From Hypsibius dujardini (lineage: Eukaryota > Tardigrada > Eutardigrada > Parachela > Hypsibiidae): a DNA stretch of 26,753 nucleotides. The DNA lies in NCBI GenBank assembly GCA_001579985.1, contig LRSR01000036.1:1-26753 (forward strand). Direction: 5' to 3'. Both the position numbers and the translations under genes were made by a program. Positions 1-9,580 of this stretch are shown here, piece after piece (position 1 is the stretch's first letter; every line of letters starts with the position of its first letter). The notes beneath the pieces are model-generated. The model ran no database searches and was not told the DNA's origin. It was given only the letters and a program-made list of their open reading frames with translations.

Positions 1-3000
1 CGCCAGTATCCGATTTGGTCTACAGATTTTACACATAATGAGAATGCTCAACGCGCATCCCACAAAAAATACGATTGAAATGAAAGACGTCCTCCATCCA
101 GTGAACACTTCTTCTATTCCCCCAATAACGTCTGGTACATTGTTCTTTTGAGCCACGTCCTTGCTTGTTCCCCGTAGAGCTTCAGACAAGGAAAATTGAC
201 CAGACGTCTGCATGACGGCTGACAGCTCTCCACACCAATCTAAAAAGCTGTTATCACTTTTCTCGTAAAAATTGTCGATGTCTCCGCAGTTCGATCTTCC
301 GTGATGTCGAATGTGGCCACAAGATGATCATGGGAGACTTGAATCGTTTCTCGTGCCTCTCTCCAGTCTTGTCGTTGGCTGTCGTATTCAAATGTTTTCT
401 CCCCAATTTGCGTAAAATGTCCGTCATGTAAGCATGGAATGAAGTTACGGGTTATGGTGTATCCGTCCAGACTGAGAGATCCATTTCCCACCGTCGGTTC
501 CATTCCGCACTCCGTTCGTTTTGCTCCGACCGTAACGTTCACTGCCTCGCACTGATATATAAGGGCCATTGCTCCATGTGCGACCAAGCTGTGACACTGG
601 TCAAAACCAATTAGTTGAGCTGCGCGGACGCCTGACTGTTTTGCGAGAACGTTGATTAGGGCCGCCCGATTTTGCCGTGCTAATCTACTATCTCTTCGCT
701 TAGTAGATTAGAAATCATGATTTGATGGTCGCTAACGTACTGTTGGTGACTCAGCATGAGCTCCATTGGAATCTCTTTTGTTCTTGCGTATTTGGCTTTG
801 ATGTCATTGAGTGTCATACGCGCGAGGTATTCCGAAGTGTAGTTTGAAACCCCCGATTTTTGTTTTGGTTTGTCTATGGTCTCCGCTTGTTGTTGCAGAA
901 CATACGCTCCTGGCGGCACCCAATTTGGGTTTGGTCTGTGTACTGGTGCAGGTCGTGTGCTTGTCTGTTTTCTCCGTGCGGTCTCTTGCCGTGTGAGCTC
1001 TTCCCTCCGGAGTTGATTTGCATAATTGCGACTTTGTTGTAATCGATGCTGTTCAAAATCGTTCACCTCCTGCTGAAGTACTGCATTCGAACGGCGACGT
1101 TGTTCCTGTAGCACTAACTGTTGTCGACGCTCCTCGTCGGCCAATCGGATCCGCAGTCATTCTTCGTCGTCCCTGCGCCTCGTCTCTTCCTGCTCAAACA
1201 AGATTCGGTTGTCTTCTTGTTCGTTTTGCAGCAGGTCTGCTTCCGTTGGCGTGCGTTCTGTTATCAGCTGTGCGATTTCTGTGAGTATTGCGTCCGCGGG
1301 ACTTGACCTTTCGGGCATGGTTGAAATACCTTCCCCTTCTGGTTCGATGGTTGTGTCTACCGTCGTGGCTTCTGCCTCAAACGTGGCGCTCTCGGACTCA
1401 ACCATCGCGTCCCTGTGTGGTTTCTCGCTTATAGAAATTGAAGGTGTAGTTGTCCGGCTCCTTCCTCGCCGCGTGGACGGGCCTTCCGCCCCCGAATTGG
1501 GTTGCATTGTTTGAATTTCCTCCACTTCGACTCGTAATGCTTGGCGTTTCGCCGCTTCCACTGCCAATTCTCATGGTGAAAGTATTTCGATGAATTGTGG
1601 TCTCTCCACTTGTCGTTCTTCTACACTTCGTTTGTACCGTTGGGCTTCTGACAGTTCGTTCTCGATCACCGTCGTGTTTTCCACGGCTAAACTGAGCAGT
1701 ACGTCACTAAATCCGCCCCGCACATGCCATACTTTCGTTGTGAAGTTGCAATCAATATTCGCGGACTGGGCGTCCAGTATGAAATCAACCTGTCGTTCCG
1801 GGTCTCGCACCCTGAGTCGTTTGTTCTCCGAATCGTACAGGTAACCATCGTTTTTCGTAATCGATTCGTAGTCGCACGGCTTCTTCTGATCACTGGCATC
1901 TGTCTGCCAGATAAAGGTCATTCCGCCCTTGGAGGCATGTCCCACTTCTTTCTTTGTCCCCAGAGCGCCAGCAATACCAATGATGTCTCCTCCTGTCTCC
2001 TGCTGAGTGAGTTTCGTGGGTTCAACGAAACAGTTGATTGTTGTCGTTGTGGTGGTTGTTAACTAGCTGCTGACTGCTTCTGGCTGTTCCGTAAAAGCAA
2101 AGGCATTAGTTCCTGGCACTCTGCGCATTTGATTGGAAAAACAGTTCAGCGATTGATACATTCTTTGACATTCATCGGGGCTTAGGTCTCGGAAAGAGCT
2201 GGAAAGAACCGAGTCCGTGCTTCCCCAAAAAAATTTTGTAACCGTGATAGACTGCACAATGACCTTGCACAGTGTAGCTGGAAAAAATACTGACGCCTTC
2301 TTCATTGCGAAAATTTCGTAGGTGACTTTTCGAGGGGACGGTTTGTCTGCCACTTTTTCGCATTGAGTGTACTTGCTGAGATCCAGTGATCCAAGTAATT
2401 TTTTGTTCTGACACTGGCATCCCCGAGCTTCGATGGCGTGGATCTCCGGAATCATGATGATCATAAAAACTGCCACTATCCATAATGGCAGCTTGCTGAT
2501 CAAATTTGTGAATCCGTACCGCTTCGTTTGATTCCTTTGCCTCCCTGATTTCCGCACTACATATTCCTCCTCCGCTTGTTCCGCTTTTGTTAGAGGTGTT
2601 GTTTGAAGTGTTGTTCGGCGTGGCTGCTGCACATAAATCTCCGGGCTGTTCTCACGTTCCCTTGGTTCTCCCACGATTTGTATACTGGCCCTTTTGGTGG
2701 CCGGTTTTTGCGGAGGCTGGAGTTCGTTGATTGTTGTAACCTTCCGTCCGTCCGGGATGAAGTATTCTTCCTCCGTTGATTCACTGTTCTGTGCCACTTC
2801 GGTCCGCCGACGTGCTGCACAGAACCTACCGTCAAACTCATTGGCGTGTTTCATTGTTGGCTTTCCGCCGATGATGATACCTTTTGTGCATGGCCCTATG
2901 ACTGGCTTGTTGCAAAAAGTACACTTTGCCACCTCCTTCGGTTTTAAGCTCGCTGGCAATTCTTTTCGGATTAGTGATTGTGGGTCCGATTCGACCGTTT

Positions 3001-3127
3001 CTTCCGAAACTTCCGGATCATTGAAGGTAACCGTTCTTTGTGAAATCTCCGCGCTTTCTTGGTTTGAAGTTTCGGCTACTTCCTGTTCCAACCTTTGTCG
3101 GTCGTGCCACTGCTTCAACCTCGCCAC
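1..3127 (-). pseudogene. Pol tail and Env-like glycoprotein region, interrupted by stops
   Basis: From 3127 the frame runs from the integrase ARLK end through an acidic linker with a CxxC zinc-ribbon-like segment, then a hydrophobic stretch at about 2437-2497 resembling a signal peptide or membrane segment, followed by a Cys-rich ectodomain. Reading then continues in the same frame across TAG 2063-2065, TGA 1571-1573 and TGA 1157-1159, shifts frame near 690, and crosses TAG 240-242. A furin-type RYKR|S lies at 1628-1639. A Gln/Glu/Arg-rich coiled coil is encoded at about 960-1150. A Cys-paired segment (240-587) and a hydrophobic anchor followed by Cys residues (about 20-90) complete it. The layout suggests a membrane fusion glycoprotein. 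The Cys pattern reminds me of gB-like (chuvirus-type) glycoproteins, a low-confidence impression. Broken as it stands. Confidence 0.65.
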
Positions 3128-3172
3128 ATTGATAATTGTCCCCTATGTCTTTCTGGGGCGGTTGTACGAAAT

Positions 3173-3968
3173 TCAGAAATTCACGAGACTGGTCTGCTCC
3201 AGCACCTCGTAAGGTCCCGTAAAAAAATGAGTCAGTTTTGCCGTCTGGTTCGCTTTTCGCATCGGTGAGAATAATAGGCACTTGTCCCCCACCTTCAGAG
3301 TCACCGGCTTTCGCGTTTCGTTGACCAGTGCTTCCGAGTACCGTTTGTTTTCCGCTATATTGTACTTGATGAAGGCTTGGATGTTTGCAATACGGTCTGT
3401 AGTATCCATAATGAATGGGTCCAGTTGCTCGCGCACTGGGTATGCCATGTCAAGTTGGAACAAGCACGGCACCCCATAAACCGCTTGATATGGGCTCACT
3501 CCAGTCACTGCATGTTTCGCTGCGTTCATTGCAAAACAGGCAAATGGTACAGTCAGGTTCCAGTCTTTCTGGTTCTCACTGCACAACTTGGCAAGTATCC
3601 GCCCCAGACTGCGATGTTGTGTCTAAATTTTTCCAGTTGTCTGCAGTCGATAGCCACTTCTTTTCAAGTGTTTGACCTCCAGTAGCTTCAGTAGCTCTTT
3701 GACCACCCCTTCCATTTCCGTGCCTCTGTCGCTCCGAAGGATTCGAATGAAACCGTATCGTAGGATGACGTCGTAGAGTAAAAACGTCGCGAACTCCAAT
3801 GATGAATGATGTTAGTTCGCAACATGCTGTCAAAAGATATTTGTGGCCGCCCGAGCTTGTCCGGTTTAGTGGACCGACCGTGTCGCACACCACCGTGCTA
3901 AAAGCTCGTGCTGGTATTGGAATTGTTTGCAGTTTTCCCAGCTTGGTGCTTGCCATAGGGTTCCGGGT
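3173..3968 (-). pseudogene. Integrase core and C-terminal domain, broken
   Basis: After the TAA at 3969-3971 the same frame continues into the integrase catalytic core: VVCDTVGPL holds the first Asp (codon at 3882-3884). Near 3780 the reading moves to another frame, where SDRGTEM gives the second Asp (codon 3728-3730). In that frame a TAG at 3623-3625 falls at, or within one codon of, the expected catalytic Glu. Downstream the frame is open again with NAAKHAVTGVSPYQAVYG, a typical post-core integrase motif, then VGDKCLLF...GPYEVLEQ, a GPY/F-type C-terminal domain. Stops at 3173-3175 and 3143-3145 precede a conserved-looking ARLK end at about 3127. This copy cannot make intact integrase. Confidence 0.82.
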
Positions 3969-5951
3969 TTAGCACACCACGCATGAGCTGATGAATTTCC
4001 GCAGGAACTTCGCCATGTTTTTGAAATAAAATCGTGTGCTCAATACGTCCAGGCATTTCTTGTATCCCAGATGAGCCATGCATGCTTTGTGGTCATGGAT
4101 GTTGGCGCAAACCTCCAGCCATTGAGATTGAGGTAGGACCAGCAACTCTCTGTTCCATCCTTCCTCTTTCACCCGATAGTACAGTATCCCGTCATCTACG
4201 TGAAATCCCGTGCTCAAACGCTTGAGTCTGTCGGAAGGGTTCTGTGTGTTTCCTTCTAAGAAACTAATCAAGTCGCCACAAAATTTGTCGCTCAGCTGTT
4301 CCACTCGCATATCGATTTCCGCGAGGGTCATCACTTCTGCGTTCATGACATTCTCCGCGTCCGACGGGTTCTCCCCCACGGCGTAATGGCTGAGCGCGTC
4401 GGCATCCCAGTTGAGTACTCCGCTTTTATGAATAATTTTGAAACGGAACTGACTAAGCAGAATTGCCCACCGTGTTAGCTTCTCGTTTGGTGTTTTCAGC
4501 GAAAAGAGCCAGGTCAGTGACTTCTGGTCCGTCACTATCGTCACTTCCCGATAAACTAAGTAGGAGCGCCATTTCACCGAAATCCACACGATGCAAAGTG
4601 CCTCTTTTTCCACCGTAGATAAATTCTTTTCTGGTCCGACCCACGCTCGGCTAGCAAATGCTACCGGTCGAAGGTACTTTCCGTGTTTCTGTGCGAGGAC
4701 CGCTCCACATGCGACGCTGCTTGCATCACAGTGTACGAATGTTTCCAATTCATCTTGGAAGTAGGCCAAACACGGAAAAGTAGTGAGTCGTTCCTTCAAA
4801 GTCTCGAAAGCCTTCTGCTGGTTTGGCCCCCAGGTGATTTTGGAATTCTTCTTGATCTCCTTTCCAGCGTAGAGTAGCGTCAGGGGTTTGGAGATCTCCG
4901 CAAACTTTGGAATGTACATGCGGTAGAATGAAGCTAGTCCGTAAAATGCCCGAACTGCCGTTGCTGTTGTCGGCGTGGGATACTCTTTGATCGCTCTCGT
5001 CTTTTCCGCGTCTTGAGAGATTCCTTTTTGCGACAAAATGAATCCCAGTAACTTGATTGAAGGCATTGCAAAGCGGCACTTGTTTATTTGAAGTGTTAAA
5101 TTTGCTTCTCGTAGCCGCATAAACACCAGCTCCAAAGAATGTAGGTGTTCTGGGAACGTTACATGTCCAAGGGACATATCATCGATGTAAATTGCAGACA
5201 GGTGCTTCCCCAACAGGTCTCCAAAAATTTGAATCATCGTTTGTTGAAAAATTGCTCCACTGCAGTTCGTGCCGTATGGTAAAGTTCTTGGTCGGAACGT
5301 TCCGCTTGTTGTTGTGAGGGACAAGATGTCTCTGGAACTTTCGGCCACTGGTAATTGTTGAAATCCGCATGTCAAATCCAACGTTGTGAAATAATTAGAC
5401 CCCCGAAGTTGATCCAGAACGTCACTGATCAGCGGTATTGGGTACTTGGCTCCACCAAGACCTCGTTCAGTTTCTTGTAATCTCCCACCAGACGTTTCGC
5501 ATCCGGTCCTTTTGGTGCTAAATGAATTGGACTTTGACAAGGAGAGCGACTCGGCTCCATCCTTCCGTCTTTGCATTGCTGTTTTATGTCTTTGTCTACC
5601 ATTTCCATTTCTTTCTTGCACAACCGGCGAACAGGTTGCCATACTGGCTTGATTCCTGGGATTGTATGGAATTCGATGGGCTTGATCTTTGCTTGACCGA
5701 TGGGAATCTCTTCCGTCCCAAAAAGGTCCTCGTATTTTAAGAAGAGCCGCTTCAATGCGAAGAGCTGCTCTGGTTCCAGATGTGTTCCGTACATTAGTTC
5801 GTGAATCTTCAAAAGTGGGTTTTTGCTCTGCAGTTCGGCATTTTGTGAAATCGTATTGCCGACCGTGGAACACAAAAGTATTTCGCCCACTTGTGTTGTC
5901 CGTTTTGCATCCCACTCTCGGTGATATCTGGCATGCTCTATTGCTTGGCAA
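3969..5951 (-). CDS. pol: Pol part 2: reverse transcriptase palm, RNase H, integrase zinc domain
   Basis: The meaningful part begins near 5450, where the RT reading is picked up after a frameshift; codons upstream of that are a shadow of pol part 1. RT continues through YIDD, the catalytic F/YxDD box, and a thumb/connection region. Ty3-type RNase H follows, with FVHCDASS (first catalytic Asp), an ST-V-EKE-A segment, IVTDQKSL and ADALSH. The integrase N-terminal HHCC zinc domain is at the end: H..H in IHDHKACMAHLGY and C-X2-C in SCVVC. A TAA at 3969-3971 ends the frame. The integrase core continues in the same frame just after it, so this is a nonsense change. Confidence 0.9.
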   Translation of the reverse strand: MPSNRACQISPRVGCKTDNTSGRNTFVFHGRQYDFTKCRTAEQKPTFEDSRTNVRNTSGTRAALRIEAALLKIRGPFWDGRDSHRSSKDQAHRIPYNPRNQASMATCSPVVQERNGNGRQRHKTAMQRRKDGAESLSLSKSNSFSTKRTGCETSGGRLQETERGLGGAKYPIPLISDVLDQLRGSNYFTTLDLTCGFQQLPVAESSRDILSLTTTSGTFRPRTLPYGTNCSGAIFQQTMIQIFGDLLGKHLSAIYIDDMSLGHVTFPEHLHSLELVFMRLREANLTLQINKCRFAMPSIKLLGFILSQKGISQDAEKTRAIKEYPTPTTATAVRAFYGLASFYRMYIPKFAEISKPLTLLYAGKEIKKNSKITWGPNQQKAFETLKERLTTFPCLAYFQDELETFVHCDASSVACGAVLAQKHGKYLRPVAFASRAWVGPEKNLSTVEKEALCIVWISVKWRSYLVYREVTIVTDQKSLTWLFSLKTPNEKLTRWAILLSQFRFKIIHKSGVLNWDADALSHYAVGENPSDAENVMNAEVMTLAEIDMRVEQLSDKFCGDLISFLEGNTQNPSDRLKRLSTGFHVDDGILYYRVKEEGWNRELLVLPQSQWLEVCANIHDHKACMAHLGYKKCLDVLSTRFYFKNMAKFLRKFISSCVVC

Positions 5952-6841
5952 ATTGTCACCGCATCAAAGAAGCATCCCCTGACTGGGCATACAAATGGCT
6001 TCTTATCCCCATGGCAGATCTTGCGATGTGCTAACCAGATAGATTTGCCCGTAAAACGGTTTCCGCAGTCGCATGTGAAATGTGGAATCTCTTTACATGC
6101 TTTCATGGCTTCGATGCACGCGTCACCACGCCGCACTTTTTCATATTCCGATTCCGACATGTATCCGCAGGGACATTCGAGCTTGGGCTTCTTGACGTCA
6201 TTCCCTCCCGGCATGGTAGAACTCATGAATAAAACCTCTTTGGGAAACATGGTTGAGAAAGGCTTTTCCAGTCGTGATAGGTCTACGGTGTCCTCCTTTT
6301 CTGCCGTTCTGCGTGCTTCTTGCATACTCGAATAGAGGTTTTTTGAAAATCCTCCAAATTGTCCTTTACCTGGTTGATCCAAAATCCGGCGCGTATCCGG
6401 CCATCCAAGAATCATGTCTAACTGTCCGGGCATGTCTCGAAAAACCTGTACCAACAGGTTCGCTTGTCGGCCGAATGTATCGACTTTCAGTTGTATTGCT
6501 CCTTCACTCATCACTTGGTGCCCCGTCGCACTCCGTAGCTGAAACTTTTGAAACGGGTCTACCAGATGTTCTAACCCCAACTGTTTGATGACCTCTGAAG
6601 ATACGGCTGATACACATGACCCAGTGTCCCACAAGCACTTCGCCGGATATCCCTCAATTTTCAAATCCAACATCGGTCGATTTTCGTGGTAGTTTTGTAT
6701 TGAAAACATGCCGTCGCTGATGATAGACACATCCCCCGGTATTCTTGTTTCTGGCTTGACTTTGGTTTTCGTCTGCGGTTTCGTGCTTTGTGCCCAGACC
6801 CTTGACATCGATAACAACGTCTGTCTTTTTCGGTTTGACAT
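5429..6841 (-). CDS. pol: Pol part 1: aspartic protease, C2H2 finger pair, N-terminal reverse transcriptase
   Basis: The frame is -1 relative to gag and overlaps its end. The retropepsin domain spans about residues 55-165, with catalytic DTG at 72-74 and the downstream ILGWPD motif at 144-149. A Cys-rich segment follows (223-249), then two adjacent C2H2-type fingers: C257-X-C259-X12-H272-X4-H277 and C285-X4-C290-X12-H303-X3-H307. Reverse transcriptase begins near 385, with a recognisable motif around RLVGDYKKLNE (450-460). The frame ends at 5429, but RT continues in the next frame, so there is a one-base indel near 5445-5455. Protease processes Gag-Pol and RT copies the RNA. The fingers between protease and RT are unusual for this family as I know it. 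Confidence 0.88.
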   Translation of the reverse strand: MSNRKRQTLLSMSRVWAQSTKPQTKTKVKPETRIPGDVSIISDGMFSIQNYHENRPMLDLKIEGYPAKCLWDTGSCVSAVSSEVIKQLGLEHLVDPFQKFQLRSATGHQVMSEGAIQLKVDTFGRQANLLVQVFRDMPGQLDMILGWPDTRRILDQPGKGQFGGFSKNLYSSMQEARRTAEKEDTVDLSRLEKPFSTMFPKEVLFMSSTMPGGNDVKKPKLECPCGYMSESEYEKVRRGDACIEAMKACKEIPHFTCDCGNRFTGKSIWLAHRKICHGDKKPFVCPVRGCFFDAVTICQAIEHARYHREWDAKRTTQVGEILLCSTVGNTISQNAELQSKNPLLKIHELMYGTHLEPEQLFALKRLFLKYEDLFGTEEIPIGQAKIKPIEFHTIPGIKPVWQPVRRLCKKEMEMVDKDIKQQCKDGRMEPSRSPCQSPIHLAPKGPDAKRLVGDYKKLNEVLVEPSTQYR

Positions 6842-8958
6842 CCTTTTTCAACCGTCTCCGTCACTGCAAACAGGTCTGAGAAGTCGACGTGCGCCATGGT
6901 GGTAGAGATTGCTTTCGAGGTGTTTTCAATGCTCACTGCTGTGTCCTTCATGCCCGGGGGGTCCTGCCCTGGCCTCTCATTGCCCTCCACCGAGTCTGCG
7001 ACTCCCGATTTCCGGCTCCCGTGAACGTCCTCCATCTCTACTTCTGAGATTGCTAGACTTTCTGTCGCGCGGTTTAATTCAGGGCTGCCCTCCACCGAGT
7101 GGTCAACTCCCGTTCCCGTTCTCGTGTAATTTAGTAGATTTTCACTCACCGGTCCTGTGGTCCCTTGCATCGGTCCTTTTGTCGTATTGTGCCACATCAA
7201 ATCAATCCAGTCGTAGGTGATGTTCTCCAATCTGCGTTGACAAAATCGACCTTCCAGCATCATGTAGGAGTCTACGTAGCTCAAATAAATGTCGCGCTCT
7301 TCCGGCTTTGTGTCCGTGATTTCCATTTCCAAGGTCCATACTTGTCCAAAAATGTTCACGTCGATGGTAGCTTTTCCAACTACCCTAAAAATTGGTGCTC
7401 CGGGCAGCTCGAGCTGCCAAAGATGCTCGCCATCGATTAGATCTCCCAATTCTAGGTCTGTGATGGCTTTCAGTCCAATAGTGGACTTCGCGCGTTGGGT
7501 GAGTACCCCGGTAATTAATCGGTTCGCCACCGATAGCGTCATGGCGTTGTAGTTGTTCTCATTAATTCCAAACTCAATAACAAAGATTGACAGATTTGCC
7601 ATGTCCTGTACTCTTTGTACCAATTTGACATGCTGTCGAGCCTGTGGTCCTCCCACCGTTGGTTGAGTGCACTGTGTCTTAAAATGCGGTCCCCCACAAT
7701 TATAACAAGCTGGGAGTTTTCGCGGTTCTTGTGTCACCCCCATGTTTCTGGGTTGAACCTGTTGTGGTTGGCCTCCCGGCGGATGGTTGTTGTCCCCGGT
7801 TCCGCGTTGCCACTGGTTTCTGCTCTGTTGATTCGCATACTGCTGCCCATTCCTATGTCCTTGAAACTGTGGTCCATTTTGGAATCGCCCGCCACCGTTC
7901 TCTCTGTTAGAATTTTGCTTTGGCCAGACTTCTCGGCCATGACCTCTCGACGCCTGCCATTGATCATGCCGCTCACGATCGTTCGGTCCGTATCCATTTT
8001 TTTGTCCCTCAAATCTGTTTTGCTGGCGGTCACTCTCCCAACCTGTTTTCGGCTTGTAACTCTCCGGCTGATAAAATGGAAATCTGTCGTCGTAAACGCG
8101 AAATCTTTCTCCACCGTTATGATGCCCAGAGCGCCCCTTCGTTTCTTGATAATTCGGGTCAAAGTGATTTCCGCGATAGTTTTCACGGTTCTGTCGCTGC
8201 TCACCGTGCAGGCTGACCGGGTCGATAACAGCGTTCGGCAAGATTTCTACTCGCGAGCTCTGCGGTTTCTTTTGCACACGGATTTCCATGTCGATGGCTT
8301 TTCCAGACTTGATCAAAAAATCTTGAGGTGTTGTCGGAGCCATCATGGTCACGTCACGAAACAGGTTGCCGTGAAGTCCGCTAGTTAGTTTATCCGCTTT
8401 TTCCAAGTCGGTAAATGCTTTACCCAAGCTTTCGAGAACATCGTAAAGCTTCATCACCTCTTCGAAGTACGTGTTGATTGATTCAGTGTCTTTCATGACC
8501 CGTCTTGCCAATGCTTTTTGTTGGTACTCCAAAAAAGTTGGTGGGCGAAAGTTCTTCAGCATGAGGTCTTTCAGCTCAGCCCAAGTCCCTGGAATAACGG
8601 TCCGTACATACCAGTACTCTGCTCCGCTTCCTTCCTTCAACGAGAGTGGCAGCATTGCGAGCAAATCCTCATCCGTCCATTTCTGGGCATGTCCTGCCAT
8701 TTCGTAGCGTCGGAGAAACATTCCGATTTCTTCGGTATCCTTGTTCCCGAATTTCGGCATTACGACTGGTCCCCTAATCGCCATCTGACTTTGCTGGGTG
8801 ACCACTGCGTCCGCAATTGTCTTGACTGTGACTCCCCCCTGGGTTGTGGCGGCCGTCGAGGTTGATGCCAATGGCGGTGCAGAACGCTGCTGCTGCCGCT
8901 GCTGTGCGCGTCCGCCGTTCCCGCTGCTTCCACTATCCGTTTCGTTGTCACTTGGCAT
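6661..8958 (-). CDS. gag: Gag polyprotein of the left retroelement
   Basis: This is an open frame of 765 codons starting at an ATG that is also present in the right copy. A Gln-rich N-terminus is followed by a retrotransposon-Gag capsid-like helical region at about residues 65-230, then a long Arg/Gln/Asn/Gly-rich basic segment (250-415). A first zinc knuckle, CYNCGGPHFKTQC, lies at 418-430 (C-X2-C-X3-H-X4-C, one residue shorter than canonical). Residues about 460-590 are a beta-rich-looking stretch that could be a degenerate protease-like domain; no DTG is visible there. A second CCHC-like knuckle at 715-728 has Arg at the last Cys position. The tail from about 735 is probably out-of-frame pol, because pol is in the -1 frame and overlaps 6661-6841. 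I saw no canonical X XXY YYZ slip site. Gag packages the element RNA into particles. Confidence 0.88.
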   Translation of the reverse strand: MPSDNETDSGSSGNGGRAQQRQQQRSAPPLASTSTAATTQGGVTVKTIADAVVTQQSQMAIRGPVVMPKFGNKDTEEIGMFLRRYEMAGHAQKWTDEDLLAMLPLSLKEGSGAEYWYVRTVIPGTWAELKDLMLKNFRPPTFLEYQQKALARRVMKDTESINTYFEEVMKLYDVLESLGKAFTDLEKADKLTSGLHGNLFRDVTMMAPTTPQDFLIKSGKAIDMEIRVQKKPQSSRVEILPNAVIDPVSLHGEQRQNRENYRGNHFDPNYQETKGRSGHHNGGERFRVYDDRFPFYQPESYKPKTGWESDRQQNRFEGQKNGYGPNDRERHDQWQASRGHGREVWPKQNSNRENGGGRFQNGPQFQGHRNGQQYANQQSRNQWQRGTGDNNHPPGGQPQQVQPRNMGVTQEPRKLPACYNCGGPHFKTQCTQPTVGGPQARQHVKLVQRVQDMANLSIFVIEFGINENNYNAMTLSVANRLITGVLTQRAKSTIGLKAITDLELGDLIDGEHLWQLELPGAPIFRVVGKATIDVNIFGQVWTLEMEITDTKPEERDIYLSYVDSYMMLEGRFCQRRLENITYDWIDLMWHNTTKGPMQGTTGPVSENLLNYTRTGTGVDHSVEGSPELNRATESLAISEVEMEDVHGSRKSGVADSVEGNERPGQDPPGMKDTAVSIENTSKAISTTMAHVDFSDLFAVTETVEKGCQTEKDRRCYRCQGSGHKARNRRRKPKSSQKQEYRGMCLSSATACFQYKTTTKIDRCWI

Positions 8959-9241
8959 TCTGGAATGACGTCCTTTCTTCCCGTTACAAAAATTTTCTTC
9001 CAGAAATCTCTTGGTACACTGTTAACGCCACCCGTCAAAAGCAATGAGTAGTAGTTACAACCAACTCTCGAGCCCAACCAGACACTCCGTAAAGCGAACT
9101 GGCAGCCTACTCGTCGCGGTATATAACAGTACTCGTACCTTCAAACGGTGAGAAAACCAGGAGACCTCGAAAAACTGGTGCGATCGCTGCTAAAGGTCAC
9201 TCCACGAGCTAGACAGGGCGTGCACTCCCTTATCTAGTCGC

Positions 9242-9259
9242 CACTGCTATTCGGAACCA
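9242..9259 (-). other. Primer-binding site (PBS) of the left element
   Basis: Two bases after the LTR end, the minus strand reads TGGTTCCGAATAGCAGTG. TGG pairs with a tRNA 3' CCA end, and the same 18 bases follow the right LTR. I could not assign the primer tRNA from memory. Spacing (LTR-CA, 2 nt, TGG) is normal for gypsy-type elements. Confidence 0.7.
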
Positions 9260-9261
9260 AT

Positions 9262-9580
9262 TGTTAGGTCTACCAACAGGAAGTTGGATAGGTAACAAGT
9301 TTATTAGACTGAATGTAGGGATAGGTAGAGAAGAAAACTTGAAGAAAGAAAAGAGGTCGTACAACTGCCTCTAAAACTAGTAAAACATATGATTATATAG
9401 TGAAGTGTTAACTATAGAATTGATAGTAAATAGCACAAACATCACAATTACATACAAGTAAATAGCTGTAGCAGCAGAATAGGGTTAACAGGGTAGATAG
9501 ACTCACTACCTAAACAAGGTACTTGTGAGTTAAAGAGCTATAATGATTGGGTATGAGGACTTGTTGGCCGTGGTCCAACA
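9262..9580 (-). repeat. 5' LTR of the left retroelement
   Basis: On the minus strand it starts TGTTGGAC and ends CCTAACA, giving the usual TG...CA ends, and is 319 bp long. The same ends are found in the right copy (25719-26003, 285 bp). A TATATAA box lies at 9393-9399 (minus sense), and an AATAAA sits in the shared stretch near the LTR 3' end. The U3 part differs strongly from the right copy by substitutions and indels, while the last ~55 bp and the following leader are almost identical. The outer flank (from 9581) is host LDLa-coding sequence. The duplicated target site cannot be checked because the other LTR is outside the window. Confidence 0.82.

Larger units (their letters stand above)
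1..9580 (-). mobile_element. Ty3/gypsy-type LTR retroelement with env-like region (left copy, truncated by window edge)
   Basis: Read on the minus strand, the order is LTR, primer-binding site, gag with zinc knuckles, aspartic protease, C2H2 finger pair, reverse transcriptase, RNase H, integrase, then a glycoprotein-like region with a membrane segment. RT-RNase H-integrase order after protease is the Ty3/gypsy (Metaviridae) arrangement. The 3' LTR lies beyond the left edge. Gag is open, but pol and env carry frameshifts near 5450, 3780 and 690 and in-frame stops at 3969-3971, 3623-3625, 2063-2065, 1571-1573, 1157-1159 and 240-242, so this copy is probably not autonomous. The right edge at 9580 was set by aligning with the second copy at 25719, where similarity stops at the same TGTTGGAC end. 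It is inserted in an LDLa-coding exon. Confidence 0.9.

Noticed and set aside
7615-8388. 257-codon plus-strand open frame
   Set aside because: It is a shadow of the minus-strand gag gene.
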